DNA of 23,902 nucleotides from Muribaculaceae bacterium (GCA_009775125.1 VSPD01000040.1:1-23902); one strand, 5' to 3'; shown: positions 1 through 7,358, counted from the first letter of the stretch. Made by a program: numbers and translations. The notes: a model not told the origin generated them from the letters alone.

Positions 1-106
1 CCTCCACCCTCACCCACAAACACTTCCACGACCTCCCCCAATTCCAATTTTCGACAAGAGAACAGGAGTGACAAGAGAATATAATCGAATTCCAGCGTAC
101 TGAAAA

Positions 107-129
107 TGTAGGGGGCATACGGCTCGTGC
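107..129. repeat. Partial copy of a dispersed tgtaggg...acggctcgtgc repeat
   Basis: This segment begins tgtaggg and contains acggctcgtgc. It shares both blocks, in the same order, with each arm of the perfect inverted repeat at 12361-12455. Between and after the blocks the two copies differ (ggcat here, acgc there), so this looks like a diverged or partial family member. The shared sequence is seen directly; that it is a genome-wide family is inference. Confidence 0.5.
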
Positions 130-170
130 AGCAGATGCTATCTTGTGGCGTGAGCCACGTAGTCCTATGT

Positions 171-195
171 AACCCAGGGTTTTACACCCTGGGTT
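171..195. repeat. Hairpin, 10-bp perfect stem
   Basis: The sequence aacccagggt at 171-180 is matched by its reverse complement accctgggtt at 186-195, leaving a 5-nt loop. No T-run follows on either strand, so it does not look like a standard intrinsic terminator. It belongs to the cluster of palindromes in this gene-free region. Confidence 0.6.
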
Positions 196-210
196 AGGAG
201 TATCGCGACA

Positions 211-277
211 CGGCATGGCGGAGCCATGTTCTTTGTCCATTACCGGCTCGATATCGCCAAATGGCTCCGCCATGCCG
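211..277. repeat. 17-bp inverted repeat with internal palindrome
   Basis: Positions 211-227 (cggcatggcggagccat) are the exact reverse complement of 261-277, separated by 33 nt. The left arm extends into a small self-palindrome, catggc-gga-gccatg at 214-228, so the element can fold either as two small hairpins or as one long stem. It is probably part of a dispersed palindromic repeat. Confidence 0.6.
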
Positions 278-319
278 AGGGGGAACACGTGCCTGCCCGA
301 CGTCTGTCATTATGGCAGA

Positions 320-418
320 AAGCGGCAGAGCCGCTTAATATGGTAGGCATGGGCGAAAGTATGTCAGATGTATTATTATTCGACTGCGGCCGCAGTCGAA
401 CCTCCGTATCGCCCATGC
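320..418. repeat. Nested palindromes, including a 22-bp perfect palindrome
   Basis: Three structures are packed together. A hairpin with a 7-bp stem and an aga loop lies at 320-336. A 22-bp perfect palindrome lies at 379-400, with core cgactgcggccgcagtcg. A pair of arms, gcatgggcga at 347-356 and tcgcccatgc at 409-418, encloses that palindrome. A further hairpin, ctttgcc-tcc-ggcaaag, follows at 440-456. All are direct sequence observations; no function is evident. Confidence 0.6.
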
Positions 419-510
419 AGGAACTCTAACCGCGGAGCGCTTTGCCTCCGGCAAAGAACCCTCCGGCTTGAGTTCCCACCGCCCCTACCTCTTGCCCACA
501 CAAATAATCA

Positions 511-543
511 ACAAGGAGTTGCAGTTCAACCGCAACTCCTTGT
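511..543 (-). terminator. Probable transcription terminator hairpin
   Basis: A 12-bp perfect stem (acaaggagttgc at 511-522 against 532-543) with a 9-nt loop lies 19 nt past the stop of the minus-strand gene ending at 562. On the minus strand the stem is followed by tgattatttg, which is only moderately T-rich. Placement and stem strength support a terminator for the two-gene minus-strand unit. Confidence 0.55.
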
Positions 544-561
544 ACTTGTACTGAATTTGAA

Positions 562-1221
562 TTACATTTGGATAAATTCAATATCATCCACAATCAATTT
601 TTGCTTTCCAAAAGTATAGAACCCAAGACCGGCATAATCAAGAGGCATATACCTTACTTTCATGATTTCCATATCGTCAACATAAAATGAAAGCATATCA
701 CCCTCGGATACAAGTCTCCACTGCTGATTCAACTTCTTCTTATTTTGCCATTTTATACCCTGATCTATTGAACCCACAAGCACATTATTTTCATAGCGCA
801 CAAATGTTATCATCTCTTCATTAAACACAAAAGCATAAAAATTTCCTCCATCTTTATAATTAAACATCAGCCCACAGATTCGGTCATGAGCAAGTTTATC
901 AATAATTACGTTAACCTTGACTTCGAACGGTTCGTTAACATTGATAGGAGCATAGCAATGCGTCTCAAAGAATGTATTCATTCCAACTTGGGTTGGTATA
1001 CCCGAAAGACCTGTTAGAAGTGCACCCAATCCCTTGTTTTCACCTTTTGATGTAACAGTCATCACTCCTTTGTCTATAATTGCTGTACCGTAATTGCTTT
1101 CAACAGCACATTCAGTCCATCCAAGCGAGTTTGCATCAAACGTTTCAATAAAACTACGCGCATACACGTTAGAAACAACACAGATTGCAGTTAAACATAA
1201 AATTATTTTAAATTTTTTCAT
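562..1221 (-). CDS. Secreted LamG/concanavalin-like beta-sandwich protein
   Basis: This is a 219-residue protein of unknown function. It starts with a typical signal peptide (MKKFKIILCLTAICVVSNVYA), so it is probably exported to the periplasm or cell surface. The mature part reads like a single beta-sandwich of the concanavalin/LamG type: an N-terminal FIETFDANSLGW, a middle GLMFNYKDGGNFYAFVF, then WRLVSEGDMLSFYVDDMEI and a final GLGFYTFGKQKLIVDDIEF. That pattern is common in carbohydrate- or protein-binding domains of the DUF1080/LamG-like superfamily. I see no catalytic residues. Its start overlaps the end of the upstream gene by 14 nt, so the two are very likely co-transcribed and translationally coupled. 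Both are clearly more AT-rich than the genes that follow. The fold is inferred from sequence pattern only. Confidence 0.8.
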   Translation of the reverse strand: MKKFKIILCLTAICVVSNVYARSFIETFDANSLGWTECAVESNYGTAIIDKGVMTVTSKGENKGLGALLTGLSGIPTQVGMNTFFETHCYAPINVNEPFEVKVNVIIDKLAHDRICGLMFNYKDGGNFYAFVFNEEMITFVRYENNVLVGSIDQGIKWQNKKKLNQQWRLVSEGDMLSFYVDDMEIMKVRYMPLDYAGLGFYTFGKQKLIVDDIEFIQM

Positions 1222-1936
1222 ATTGTATGTTATTATTTTTTACATTACATAATCGAGATAATATTTCTTCCAACATTGATTCTGTATCTTTGGGTATGCG
1301 TTTAGTCTCGAAGAACTCTCCGCGTCGTGCAGACATTACGTTTGCAACCTCTGATATGATTTTAATCTGAAAAGCAACATGCTCGGATGAAGCAATATTT
1401 CTAATTACTAATTTTGTACGAATTATTTTATCGGAAATCACAAATTTTTTATAACTCCACCTCGTCTGTACATACCCGCCAATAAAATCCTTCGTGTCTA
1501 TATCCAAATCATAATTCAACAGTATCCGCTCTAATTGTGTCCATGCTGGTGAAACATCCACAGCACCATCTTCCTTTTCATCATAATATGATGGAGCAAT
1601 ATCTACTGTTAAATATTCATTCACAAAGTAAGCCGGAGTAGTCCCGCAAATAAAATCATCCTGCATTAAACGAAACGAAAGGGCGTCACGTTTATCTTCT
1701 CTATAAAATTTATAATTAACAGTAATATATCCATTGCATTCAAGTTTTATAACAGCAACTTGATTCTTACTTTGAGGCCGCGCAAATACGCCATAACCAT
1801 ACCCAACGAGGTTATTATCTACATATATGGCTGCTTCCTTCGGTTCCACATTAATTTTTACAATTACAGATTTCTTTGCTGCATAAGATGTCAATGCCAA
1901 CAAAAAAGTAAAAATCAAAGCAATCGCCTTTTCCAT
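1208..1936 (-). CDS. Secreted protein with PEGA-like N-terminal domain
   Basis: This is a 242-residue exported protein of unknown function. Residues 1-19 (MEKAIALIFTFLLALTSYA) form a signal peptide. Residues of about 22-80 (VKINVEPKEAAIYVDNNLVG and on to a GY motif) match the pattern of a PEGA domain, a small beta-domain frequent in surface proteins. The remainder (ending near residue 242) includes GGYVQTRWSYKKF and an alternating-beta stretch RTKLVIRNI...VAFQIKII that I do not recognise with confidence. It is the first gene of a two-gene minus-strand unit; its last 14 nt overlap the start of the LamG-like gene. A -7 promoter motif lies 36 nt upstream. Base composition is AT-rich relative to the rest of the window. 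A joint role in the cell envelope is an inference from co-occurrence and signal peptides. Confidence 0.8.
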   Translation of the reverse strand: MEKAIALIFTFLLALTSYAAKKSVIVKINVEPKEAAIYVDNNLVGYGYGVFARPQSKNQVAVIKLECNGYITVNYKFYREDKRDALSFRLMQDDFICGTTPAYFVNEYLTVDIAPSYYDEKEDGAVDVSPAWTQLERILLNYDLDIDTKDFIGGYVQTRWSYKKFVISDKIIRTKLVIRNIASSEHVAFQIKIISEVANVMSARRGEFFETKRIPKDTESMLEEILSRLCNVKNNNIQYEKI

Positions 1937-1971
1937 AAATATCTAATTTACTTAATTCTCTTATTTCTGCA

Positions 1972-2006
1972 CAAATATAGCACTAAATCAGAAATTGGAA
2001 AAACTT
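1972..2006 (-). promoter_or_regulatory. Bacteroidetes-type promoter for the small secreted pair
   Basis: On the minus strand, TATATTTG (1979 down to 1972) matches the Bacteroidetes -7 consensus TAnnTTTG. A TTTT tract lies 19 nt further upstream where the -33 TTTG box is expected. The motif is 36 nt upstream of the start codon at 1936. Confidence 0.6.
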
Positions 2007-2015
2007 TTATCTATG

Positions 2016-2050
2016 TTTTCCTGATGTGTCGAAGTTTTTTAGTAATTTTG
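2016..2050 (+). promoter_or_regulatory. Bacteroidetes-type promoter for the cytidylyltransferase gene
   Basis: TAATTTTG at 2043-2050 fits TAnnTTTG, with a TTTTC block at 2016-2020 near the expected -33 position (22-nt spacing). The start codon at 2112 lies 61 nt downstream. It forms a divergent promoter pair with the minus-strand promoter at 1972-2006. Confidence 0.55.
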
Positions 2051-2111
2051 CATTTATCGATTCCTCATCGCATAGCTACAATGCGTAGAAAGGGGCTCTT
2101 TTTTATTGATT

Positions 2112-2807
2112 ATGAAGCCTTTGATTATTATTCCGGCGCGCGGCGGCAGCAAGGGAATTCCGCGCAAAAATATTAAACGGCTCGGCGGCCGACCGCTGAT
2201 CGCGTGGACGATTGATGTGGCCCGGCAGGTGTGCCCCGACGTGGAGCGCATTGTTTTGTCGACCGACGACGATGAGATTGCCGACACGGCTCGCCAATGC
2301 GGGCTGCCCGTCGACTATATGCGTCCGGACGAACTTGCCACCGACACGGCGGGAAGCCGCGAGATGATGCTCGACGCAATGGCTTGGGCCGATGCCAAGG
2401 GCATTGAATATGACTGCGTGGTGCTTCTTCAACCTACGTCGCCGTTCCGCTCGGCTTCCGACGTGCTGCGCACCATCGAGGCGTGGAGCCCGGATATCGA
2501 CATGGCCGTGACCGTGACGGAGGCGGCTTCAAACCCGTATTACAACTGCTTCGAGGCGGATGCCGACGGCTACCTGCACGTGTCGAAAGGCGACGGCCTC
2601 TACACTCGCCGCCAGGACGCGCCCAAGGCGTGGGAATACAACGGCGCGGTGTATGCCATAACTCCGGCGAGCCTGCGCGCGATGCCCCTCGGGGCCTTTC
2701 CCCGGCGTGTGCCCGTGGAGATGCCGCGCGAGCGAAGCATCGACCTCGACACTCCGCTCGACTGGGCCGTGGCCGAATTTATGATTAAAGAAAACATGTG
2801 CGAATGA
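2112..2807 (+). CDS. CMP-sugar (acylneuraminate-type) cytidylyltransferase
   Basis: This 231-residue enzyme belongs to the NeuA/PtmB family, which activates a nonulosonic (sialic-like) acid with CTP to give a CMP-sugar and pyrophosphate in the cytoplasm. Residues 8-20 (PARGGSKGIPRKN) are the family's nucleotide-binding loop. The later LLQPTSPFRSASDV and the C-terminal IDLDTPLDWAVAEF are also characteristic, and the length is normal. I chose the ATG at 2112 because the only upstream alternative is a TTG two codons earlier. The next gene begins in an ATGA overlap with this stop and encodes a CBS-nucleotidyltransferase. In Campylobacter that partner type (PtmE) with PtmB belongs to CMP-legionaminic acid synthesis, so a legionaminic-type substrate is a reasonable inference. 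CMP-sialic or CMP-pseudaminic acid cannot be excluded. Confidence 0.88.
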   Translation: MKPLIIIPARGGSKGIPRKNIKRLGGRPLIAWTIDVARQVCPDVERIVLSTDDDEIADTARQCGLPVDYMRPDELATDTAGSREMMLDAMAWADAKGIEYDCVVLLQPTSPFRSASDVLRTIEAWSPDIDMAVTVTEAASNPYYNCFEADADGYLHVSKGDGLYTRRQDAPKAWEYNGAVYAITPASLRAMPLGAFPRRVPVEMPRERSIDLDTPLDWAVAEFMIKENMCE

Positions 2808-3868
2808 ATCTTAACGACCATATAATATCGGCATCGGCCTCGCTGCTCGAAGCCCTCGAAGCCCTCAACCGCCTGTCGGGCGGCGCGATGACGCTTTTTG
2901 CCGTCGACAGCCAAGGCCGCCTGACCGGCACGGTGACCGACGGCGACATCCGCCGCGCGCTTCTTGCCGGATGCCGGATCGACGACAAGGTGGAGGCCGC
3001 TATGCACCGCCGTTTCAAGTCGGTGACGGGCGAGTGCCCCGACGTGGCCGCCCTGCGCGATTTCCGCAACAAGGGCATACGGCTTGTGCCGCTCCTCAAC
3101 GCCGACGGCACGATACGCTCGATTGTCGACCTCTCGGCGCGCCGCACAGTGCTTCCGCTCTCGGCCATACTCATGGCCGGAGGCAAGGGCGAGCGTCTGC
3201 GTCCGCTCACGCTGTCGAAGCCAAAGCCCCTGCTCGAAATCGACGGCCGCGCCATCATCGACTACAATATCGAGGCTCTCGCCGCCTGCGGCATCACCGA
3301 CATAAGTGTGACGACGCGCTACCTCGCCGAGCAGATTCACGCCCATTTCGCGCGGCCCGTGGCCGGCGTGGATGTGAAATGCGTCGAGGAGACCCGTCCG
3401 CTCGGCACCATTGGCTCGGCCGCACTGGCCGAAATCCCCGCCGACGGCAACACCCTGGTGATGAATTCCGACCTTTTGACCACCATCTCGTTCGAGGACA
3501 TGTATATCCACCACCTGTCGTCGAAGTCGGACATCACGATAGCCGCCATCCCCTATCAGGTGTCGGTGCCGTTTGCCATCCTCACATCCGAGGCCGGCGA
3601 CCCCACGCGCGTCACCGCCATCGAGGAAAAGCCGTCCTACTCATTCTTTGCCAACGCCGGCATATATATCTTCCCCAACGACATGCTGCGGTCGCTGCCC
3701 CTCGACCGCCCCACCGACGCTCCCGACCTTATCCGCAACGCCATAGCCGAAGGCCTGCGCGTGACATATTTCCCGATCAACGGCACATGGCTCGACGTGG
3801 GCACCCCGGCCGACTTCCACCAGGCCGAACAGCTCATGCGCCACCACCGCAACTTCTCGGCACGTTGA
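2804..3868 (+). CDS. CBS-domain sugar-1-phosphate nucleotidyltransferase (PtmE-like)
   Basis: This 354-residue cytoplasmic protein has two parts. Residues of about 1-118 form a CBS-domain pair (VDSQGRLTGTVTDGDIRRAL and later GIRLVPLLNADGTIRSIVDL), which probably senses a nucleotide. From about residue 122 it is a sugar nucleotidyltransferase with the signature LMAGGKGERLRPLT followed by SKPKPLLEIDGRAIIDYNIE. Later come MNSDLLT and the C-terminal GTWLDVGTPADFHQAEQLM. CBS plus nucleotidyltransferase is the architecture of PtmE, which makes GDP-glucosamine for legionaminic acid synthesis in Campylobacter. The start is the ATG at 2804, which overlaps the previous TGA as ATGA; the in-frame GTG at 2798 is less likely. 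The tight coupling to the CMP-sugar synthetase supports a shared pathway. The sugar substrate itself is not proven by the sequence, and no other pathway enzyme is present in the window. Confidence 0.85.
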   Translation: MNLNDHIISASASLLEALEALNRLSGGAMTLFAVDSQGRLTGTVTDGDIRRALLAGCRIDDKVEAAMHRRFKSVTGECPDVAALRDFRNKGIRLVPLLNADGTIRSIVDLSARRTVLPLSAILMAGGKGERLRPLTLSKPKPLLEIDGRAIIDYNIEALAACGITDISVTTRYLAEQIHAHFARPVAGVDVKCVEETRPLGTIGSAALAEIPADGNTLVMNSDLLTTISFEDMYIHHLSSKSDITIAAIPYQVSVPFAILTSEAGDPTRVTAIEEKPSYSFFANAGIYIFPNDMLRSLPLDRPTDAPDLIRNAIAEGLRVTYFPINGTWLDVGTPADFHQAEQLMRHHRNFSAR

Positions 3869-3950
3869 TTGTTAATTAAAAGAAACCCCTCGACTTAATT
3901 CGACATCTCTCGACTTAAATCGGCTTAAATCGAAAATAAATCGAAAAGAC

Positions 3951-5153
3951 ATGGCAGACTCCAATTTCATAGACTACGTCAAGATACTTTGCCGCTCGGG
4001 CAAGGGCGGCGCCGGAAGCGCACATTTCCACCGCGCCAAGTATGTGCCCAAAGGCGGTCCCGACGGCGGCGACGGCGGCCGCGGCGGCCACATCATACTC
4101 CGCGGCAACAAAAACATGTGGACGCTCCTTCCGCTTAAATACCGCCGGCATATCTTCGCCGGCAACGGCCAGCCCGGCACCGGAGGCCGCTCCTTCGGCA
4201 AGGACGGCGATGACGTGACGGTGGAAGTGCCGTGCGGCACCGTGGTGTTCGACGCCGAGACCGGCGAATACCTCGCCGAGGTGACCGACGACGGCCAGGA
4301 AGTGAAACTCCTGCGCGGAGGCCGTGGAGGTCTCGGCAACTGGCATTTCAAATCGCCTACCAACCGCGCTCCCCGCTATGCCCAGCCCGGCGAACCGGCC
4401 GTGGAGCGGTCCGTGATTCTCGAGCTGAAACTGCTTGCCGACGTGGGCCTCGTTGGCTTCCCCAATGCCGGAAAGTCGACCCTGCTGTCGGCCGTGTCGG
4501 CAGCTCGCCCCAAGATTGCCGACTATCCTTTCACCACCATGGAGCCCCAACTCGGCATCGTGTCCTACCGCGACAACCGCTCTTTCGTCATGGCCGACAT
4601 CCCCGGCATAATCGAGGGCGCGTCGGAAGGCCGCGGCCTTGGTCTCCGCTTCCTGCGCCATATCGAGCGCAACGCCGTGCTGCTGTTTGTAATTCCGGCC
4701 GATGCCGACGATATCCACAAGGAATATGAAATACTGCTCGGCGAACTCGAGCGTTTCAATCCCCAGCTCGTCGACAAGCCACGCATCATAGCCATATCGA
4801 AATGCGACATGCTCGACGACGAACTCATCGACGAACTCCGCTCGCATCTTGGCTTCGACATCCCCACGGTGTTCATCTCCGCCGTCACCGGCTACGGCCT
4901 CACCGAACTCAAAGACACGCTCTGGCGCGCGATAACCGACGAGTCGAACCGCCTCGCCACACCCGACATAGTGCATCGCCCACTCGACGGCCACCACCGC
5001 GTGCGCGAGGAAGACGAATTCATATTCGAACCAGCCCCCATGGAAGAAGACGCCGACTATGAGGAAGCCGAAGACCTTCGCTCGATATCTCCCGATGCCT
5101 GGGGCGAGGATTTCGATTTCGACATCGACGACGACGACGATACCGACCAATAA
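3951..5153 (+). CDS. obgE: GTPase Obg/CgtA, ribosome assembly
   Basis: This is a 400-residue essential-type GTPase that associates with the large ribosomal subunit and couples ribosome maturation to GTP status. Residues 1 to about 158 are the glycine-rich Obg fold (KGGPDGGDGGRGGHIIL, FAGNGQPGTGGRSFGKDGDD, GGRGGLGNWHFKS). The G domain follows: G1 GFPNAGKST at 169-177, G2 in FTTMEPQLG, G3 DIPGIIEGA, G4 as SKCD at 283-286 (Ser in place of the usual Asn), and G5 in ISAVTGYG. The C-terminus, from about 335, is strongly acidic and ends DFDFDIDDDDDTDQ; I see no OCT domain. The gene follows the CBS-nucleotidyltransferase by 82 nt and precedes the peptidase by 21 nt, so it may share transcripts with either. 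Confidence 0.97.
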   Translation: MADSNFIDYVKILCRSGKGGAGSAHFHRAKYVPKGGPDGGDGGRGGHIILRGNKNMWTLLPLKYRRHIFAGNGQPGTGGRSFGKDGDDVTVEVPCGTVVFDAETGEYLAEVTDDGQEVKLLRGGRGGLGNWHFKSPTNRAPRYAQPGEPAVERSVILELKLLADVGLVGFPNAGKSTLLSAVSAARPKIADYPFTTMEPQLGIVSYRDNRSFVMADIPGIIEGASEGRGLGLRFLRHIERNAVLLFVIPADADDIHKEYEILLGELERFNPQLVDKPRIIAISKCDMLDDELIDELRSHLGFDIPTVFISAVTGYGLTELKDTLWRAITDESNRLATPDIVHRPLDGHHRVREEDEFIFEPAPMEEDADYEEAEDLRSISPDAWGEDFDFDIDDDDDTDQ

Positions 5154-5174
5154 CGAATACAACCCAATCACATC

Positions 5175-7298
5175 ATGCGAAAAATATCATCCCTTATCCT
5201 GTTATTATTTGCTTTTATGGCAACAGCACAAAACACGAATCCGCTATTCGACGATTTCACCACAATTCCGTTCTCTAAAATAAAGACGGAACACTATATG
5301 CCCGCCATCGACCGCGGCATTGAACGCGCACGCGCCGAAATCGACGCCATCGTAAACAATCCCGAGGCTCCGACGTTTGAAAACACTATCGTGGCATACG
5401 AAAAAAACGGCGAGGATCTCGACCGCGTCACAAGCATATTCTTTAACCTCCTCGAAGCCGACGCCAACGACGAAATGATGGCTCTCTCGATGGAGGCATC
5501 GCAGAAACTCTCCGACTACGGCACCGACATAATCCTCAACCCCGGCCTGTGGCAGCGCATCAAGACCGTAAACGATTTCTACGCCAACAACAAGGAGGCT
5601 TACGATGCCCTCACCCCCGAGGACCGCATGCTGCTTCAGACCGTCTACGACAGCTTCGCCAACAACGGCGCGCTCCTGCCCGAAGCCGACCAGAAGCGGT
5701 TCAAGGAACTGAAATCGGAGCTCTCCGGCCTCACCACACGTTTCGGCCAGAACGTGCTCCGCGAGCTCAACACATATGAGATATGGCTCACGCCCGACCA
5801 AATGCAAGGGCTCCCCGAAGGTATAATCCAACAGGCTGCCGAAGCCGCCGAGGAAAAAGGACGCAAGGGCGAATATCTCTTCACCCTCGCCCAGCCCACC
5901 TACATGGCCGTGATGAAATATGCCGACAACGACGACGTGCGCCGCAAATTCCACAAACTCTACACCTCGCGCAACACCCAAGGCGAATATTCCAACCTCG
6001 ACAACATAGCACGCATCTCCGCCGTGCGCCTTGAAATAGCCAAACTTCTTGGCAAAAAAACTTACGCCGACCAGAGCCTCCAGCGCACCATGGCACAGAC
6101 TCCCGAAGCCGTCTACGACTTGCTCGACCGCCTGCGCGACGCCTACCTCCCCGCCCAGAAGCGCGAATTTGCCGAACTCAAAGCATTCGCATCGAAAGAA
6201 GCCGGAAAAGACGTTGAAATCACAGCATGGAACCACTCTTACTGGTCGAACAAACTCAAAACGGCAAAATACTCTTTCGACGACGAGGCTCTCCGCCCCT
6301 ACTTCCCGCTCGACAGCGTAATCAACGGCGTATTCGGCCTGGCAACTCGCCTCTACGGCCTGCAATTCAAGCCCAACACCGAGGTTGACGTATACCACCC
6401 CGATGTGAAATGCTTCGACGTGGTCGATGCCGACGGCCGATTCATGGGACTGCTCTACACCGACTTCTTCCCCCGCGCATCGAAACGCCCCGGCGCATGG
6501 ATGACCGAATTCCGCGGCGAACGCCACGAAGCCGACGGCTCGCGTCGCGCCCCCTACGTGTCGATAGTGATGAACTTCACCAAACCCACTGCCGACAAGC
6601 CCTCGCTGCTCACTCCCTACGAAGTTGAGACATTCCTCCACGAATTCGGCCACGCGCTCCACGGCCTGCTCGCCGACACAAAATACGGCTCGCTCTCGGG
6701 CACGTCTGTCTACCGCGACTTCGTGGAACTCCCCTCGCAGTTCAACGAAAACTACCTCACCGAAAAAGAATTCCTCGACAGCTTCGCCAAGCACTATCAA
6801 ACCGGCGAACCCATCCCGCAGGAGCTTATCGACCGCATGGTGGCCGCCCAGCAATATGGAGCCGCCTACGCCTGCATCCGCCAGTTGCAGTTCGGCTACC
6901 TCGACATGGCCTGGCACACGATCACCGAGGCCGTGACCGACCCCATGGCCTTCGAGCGCGACGCCATTGCCGCCCTCAACACCTTTCCCGCAGTTGAAGG
7001 CACCATGACCTCGCCGCAATTCTCCCACATCTTCTCGGGAGGCTACGCTGCCGGCTACTACTCCTACAAATGGGCCGAAGTGCTCGACGCCGACGCCTTC
7101 GCCTACTTCCAGGAAAAAGGCATCTTCTCGCCCGAGGCTGCCAAATCGTTCCGCGACAACGTGCTCAGCCGAGGCGGCACAGAAAACCCTGCCGAGCTCT
7201 ATCGCCGCTTCCGTGGCGCCGACCCCACAATCGACGCGCTCCTTCGCCGCGACGGCATCACCCCCGAGCCTTCCGTCGCCCTCCCCGCCAAAGATTAA
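5175..7298 (+). CDS. Exported M3 metallopeptidase, peptidyl-dipeptidase Dcp-like
   Basis: This 707-residue zinc peptidase belongs to family M3 (thimet oligopeptidase/Dcp), which removes dipeptides from, or cuts, short peptides. An N-terminal signal peptide (MRKISSLILLLFAFMATAQ) points to the periplasm. The zinc site is intact: HEFGH at residues 489-493, with the third ligand Glu518 in DFVELPSQF, 28 residues after Glu490 as in E. coli Dcp. The family C-terminal block HIFSGGYAAGYYSYKWAEVLDADAF, which lines the active site, is also present. Overall length is close to the roughly 680 residues of Dcp, plus the leader. It lies 21 nt after obgE and is followed by an intrinsic terminator, so it closes that transcription unit. 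The likely job is recycling of periplasmic peptides; whether it acts as a dipeptidase or an oligopeptidase is not decided by sequence. Confidence 0.95.
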   Translation: MRKISSLILLLFAFMATAQNTNPLFDDFTTIPFSKIKTEHYMPAIDRGIERARAEIDAIVNNPEAPTFENTIVAYEKNGEDLDRVTSIFFNLLEADANDEMMALSMEASQKLSDYGTDIILNPGLWQRIKTVNDFYANNKEAYDALTPEDRMLLQTVYDSFANNGALLPEADQKRFKELKSELSGLTTRFGQNVLRELNTYEIWLTPDQMQGLPEGIIQQAAEAAEEKGRKGEYLFTLAQPTYMAVMKYADNDDVRRKFHKLYTSRNTQGEYSNLDNIARISAVRLEIAKLLGKKTYADQSLQRTMAQTPEAVYDLLDRLRDAYLPAQKREFAELKAFASKEAGKDVEITAWNHSYWSNKLKTAKYSFDDEALRPYFPLDSVINGVFGLATRLYGLQFKPNTEVDVYHPDVKCFDVVDADGRFMGLLYTDFFPRASKRPGAWMTEFRGERHEADGSRRAPYVSIVMNFTKPTADKPSLLTPYEVETFLHEFGHALHGLLADTKYGSLSGTSVYRDFVELPSQFNENYLTEKEFLDSFAKHYQTGEPIPQELIDRMVAAQQYGAAYACIRQLQFGYLDMAWHTITEAVTDPMAFERDAIAALNTFPAVEGTMTSPQFSHIFSGGYAAGYYSYKWAEVLDADAFAYFQEKGIFSPEAAKSFRDNVLSRGGTENPAELYRRFRGADPTIDALLRRDGITPEPSVALPAKD

Positions 7299-7301
7299 TT
7301 C

Positions 7302-7329
7302 GATGCACAATGCACGATAAACAATTAAG
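7302..7329. repeat. Short heptamer-like repeat behind the M3 peptidase stop
   Basis: Beginning 3 nt after the stop at 7298, the sequence parses as heptamers gatgcac, aatgcac, gataaac, aattaag. It shares the tgcattgtgcat-type core with the array at 8356-8397, in opposite orientation. The last unit runs into the terminator stem. Four units are too few to be certain. Confidence 0.4.
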
Positions 7330-7358
7330 GCCACGCCACATTTGGGGTGTGGCCTTTT
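7327..7358 (+). terminator. Intrinsic terminator after the M3 peptidase gene
   Basis: aaggccacgcc at 7327-7337 pairs with ggtgtggcctt at 7346-7356 through one G-U pair, with an 8-nt loop. The right arm ends in a short T-run (tttt at 7355-7358). It lies 28 nt after the peptidase stop and 14 nt before the next start codon, where it separates the two units. Confidence 0.75.

Larger units (their letters stand above)
1..561. other. Palindrome-rich intergenic region with no convincing gene
   Basis: No reading frame here looks like a real protein. The open frames on both strands run through overlapping palindromes, carry no recognisable domain, and owe their amino-acid content to the inverted repeats. 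The stretch contains at least six separate hairpin-forming sequences, listed individually where they are strong, and looks like dispersed intergenic repeat sequence. I saw no tRNA-like or rRNA-like sequence. The left edge (1-100) is pyrimidine-rich and shows no feature I can name. The only likely functional element is the hairpin at 511-543, which follows the minus-strand gene ending at 562. Confidence 0.6.

Noticed and set aside
10..288. A 92-codon open frame on the minus strand in the first 300 bases
   Set aside because: It runs through the hairpins and inverted repeats of the region, its peptide reflects the palindromes, and it shows no domain or signal. More likely repeat sequence than a gene.
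226..619. Two plus-strand open frames across the palindrome cluster and the end of the LamG-like gene
   Set aside because: They overlap hairpins and the real minus-strand gene, have no recognisable protein features, and no promoter was seen.
3070..3092. A match to gggcatacggctcgtgc (one mismatch) inside the CBS-nucleotidyltransferase gene, similar to the repeat at 107-129
   Set aside because: It encodes a normal, expected part of the CBS domain (GIRLVP), so the resemblance is most simply chance.
3641..3868. Minus-strand open frames under the end of the CBS-nucleotidyltransferase
   Set aside because: They lie entirely within a well-supported gene on the other strand and have no features of their own.
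3915..5171. Long minus-strand open frame opposite obgE (similar ones lie opposite the M3 peptidase, recN and the S8 protease)
   Set aside because: These are antisense shadows of GC-rich genes with strong codon bias; the translations are repetitive in H, V, G and A and carry no domains.
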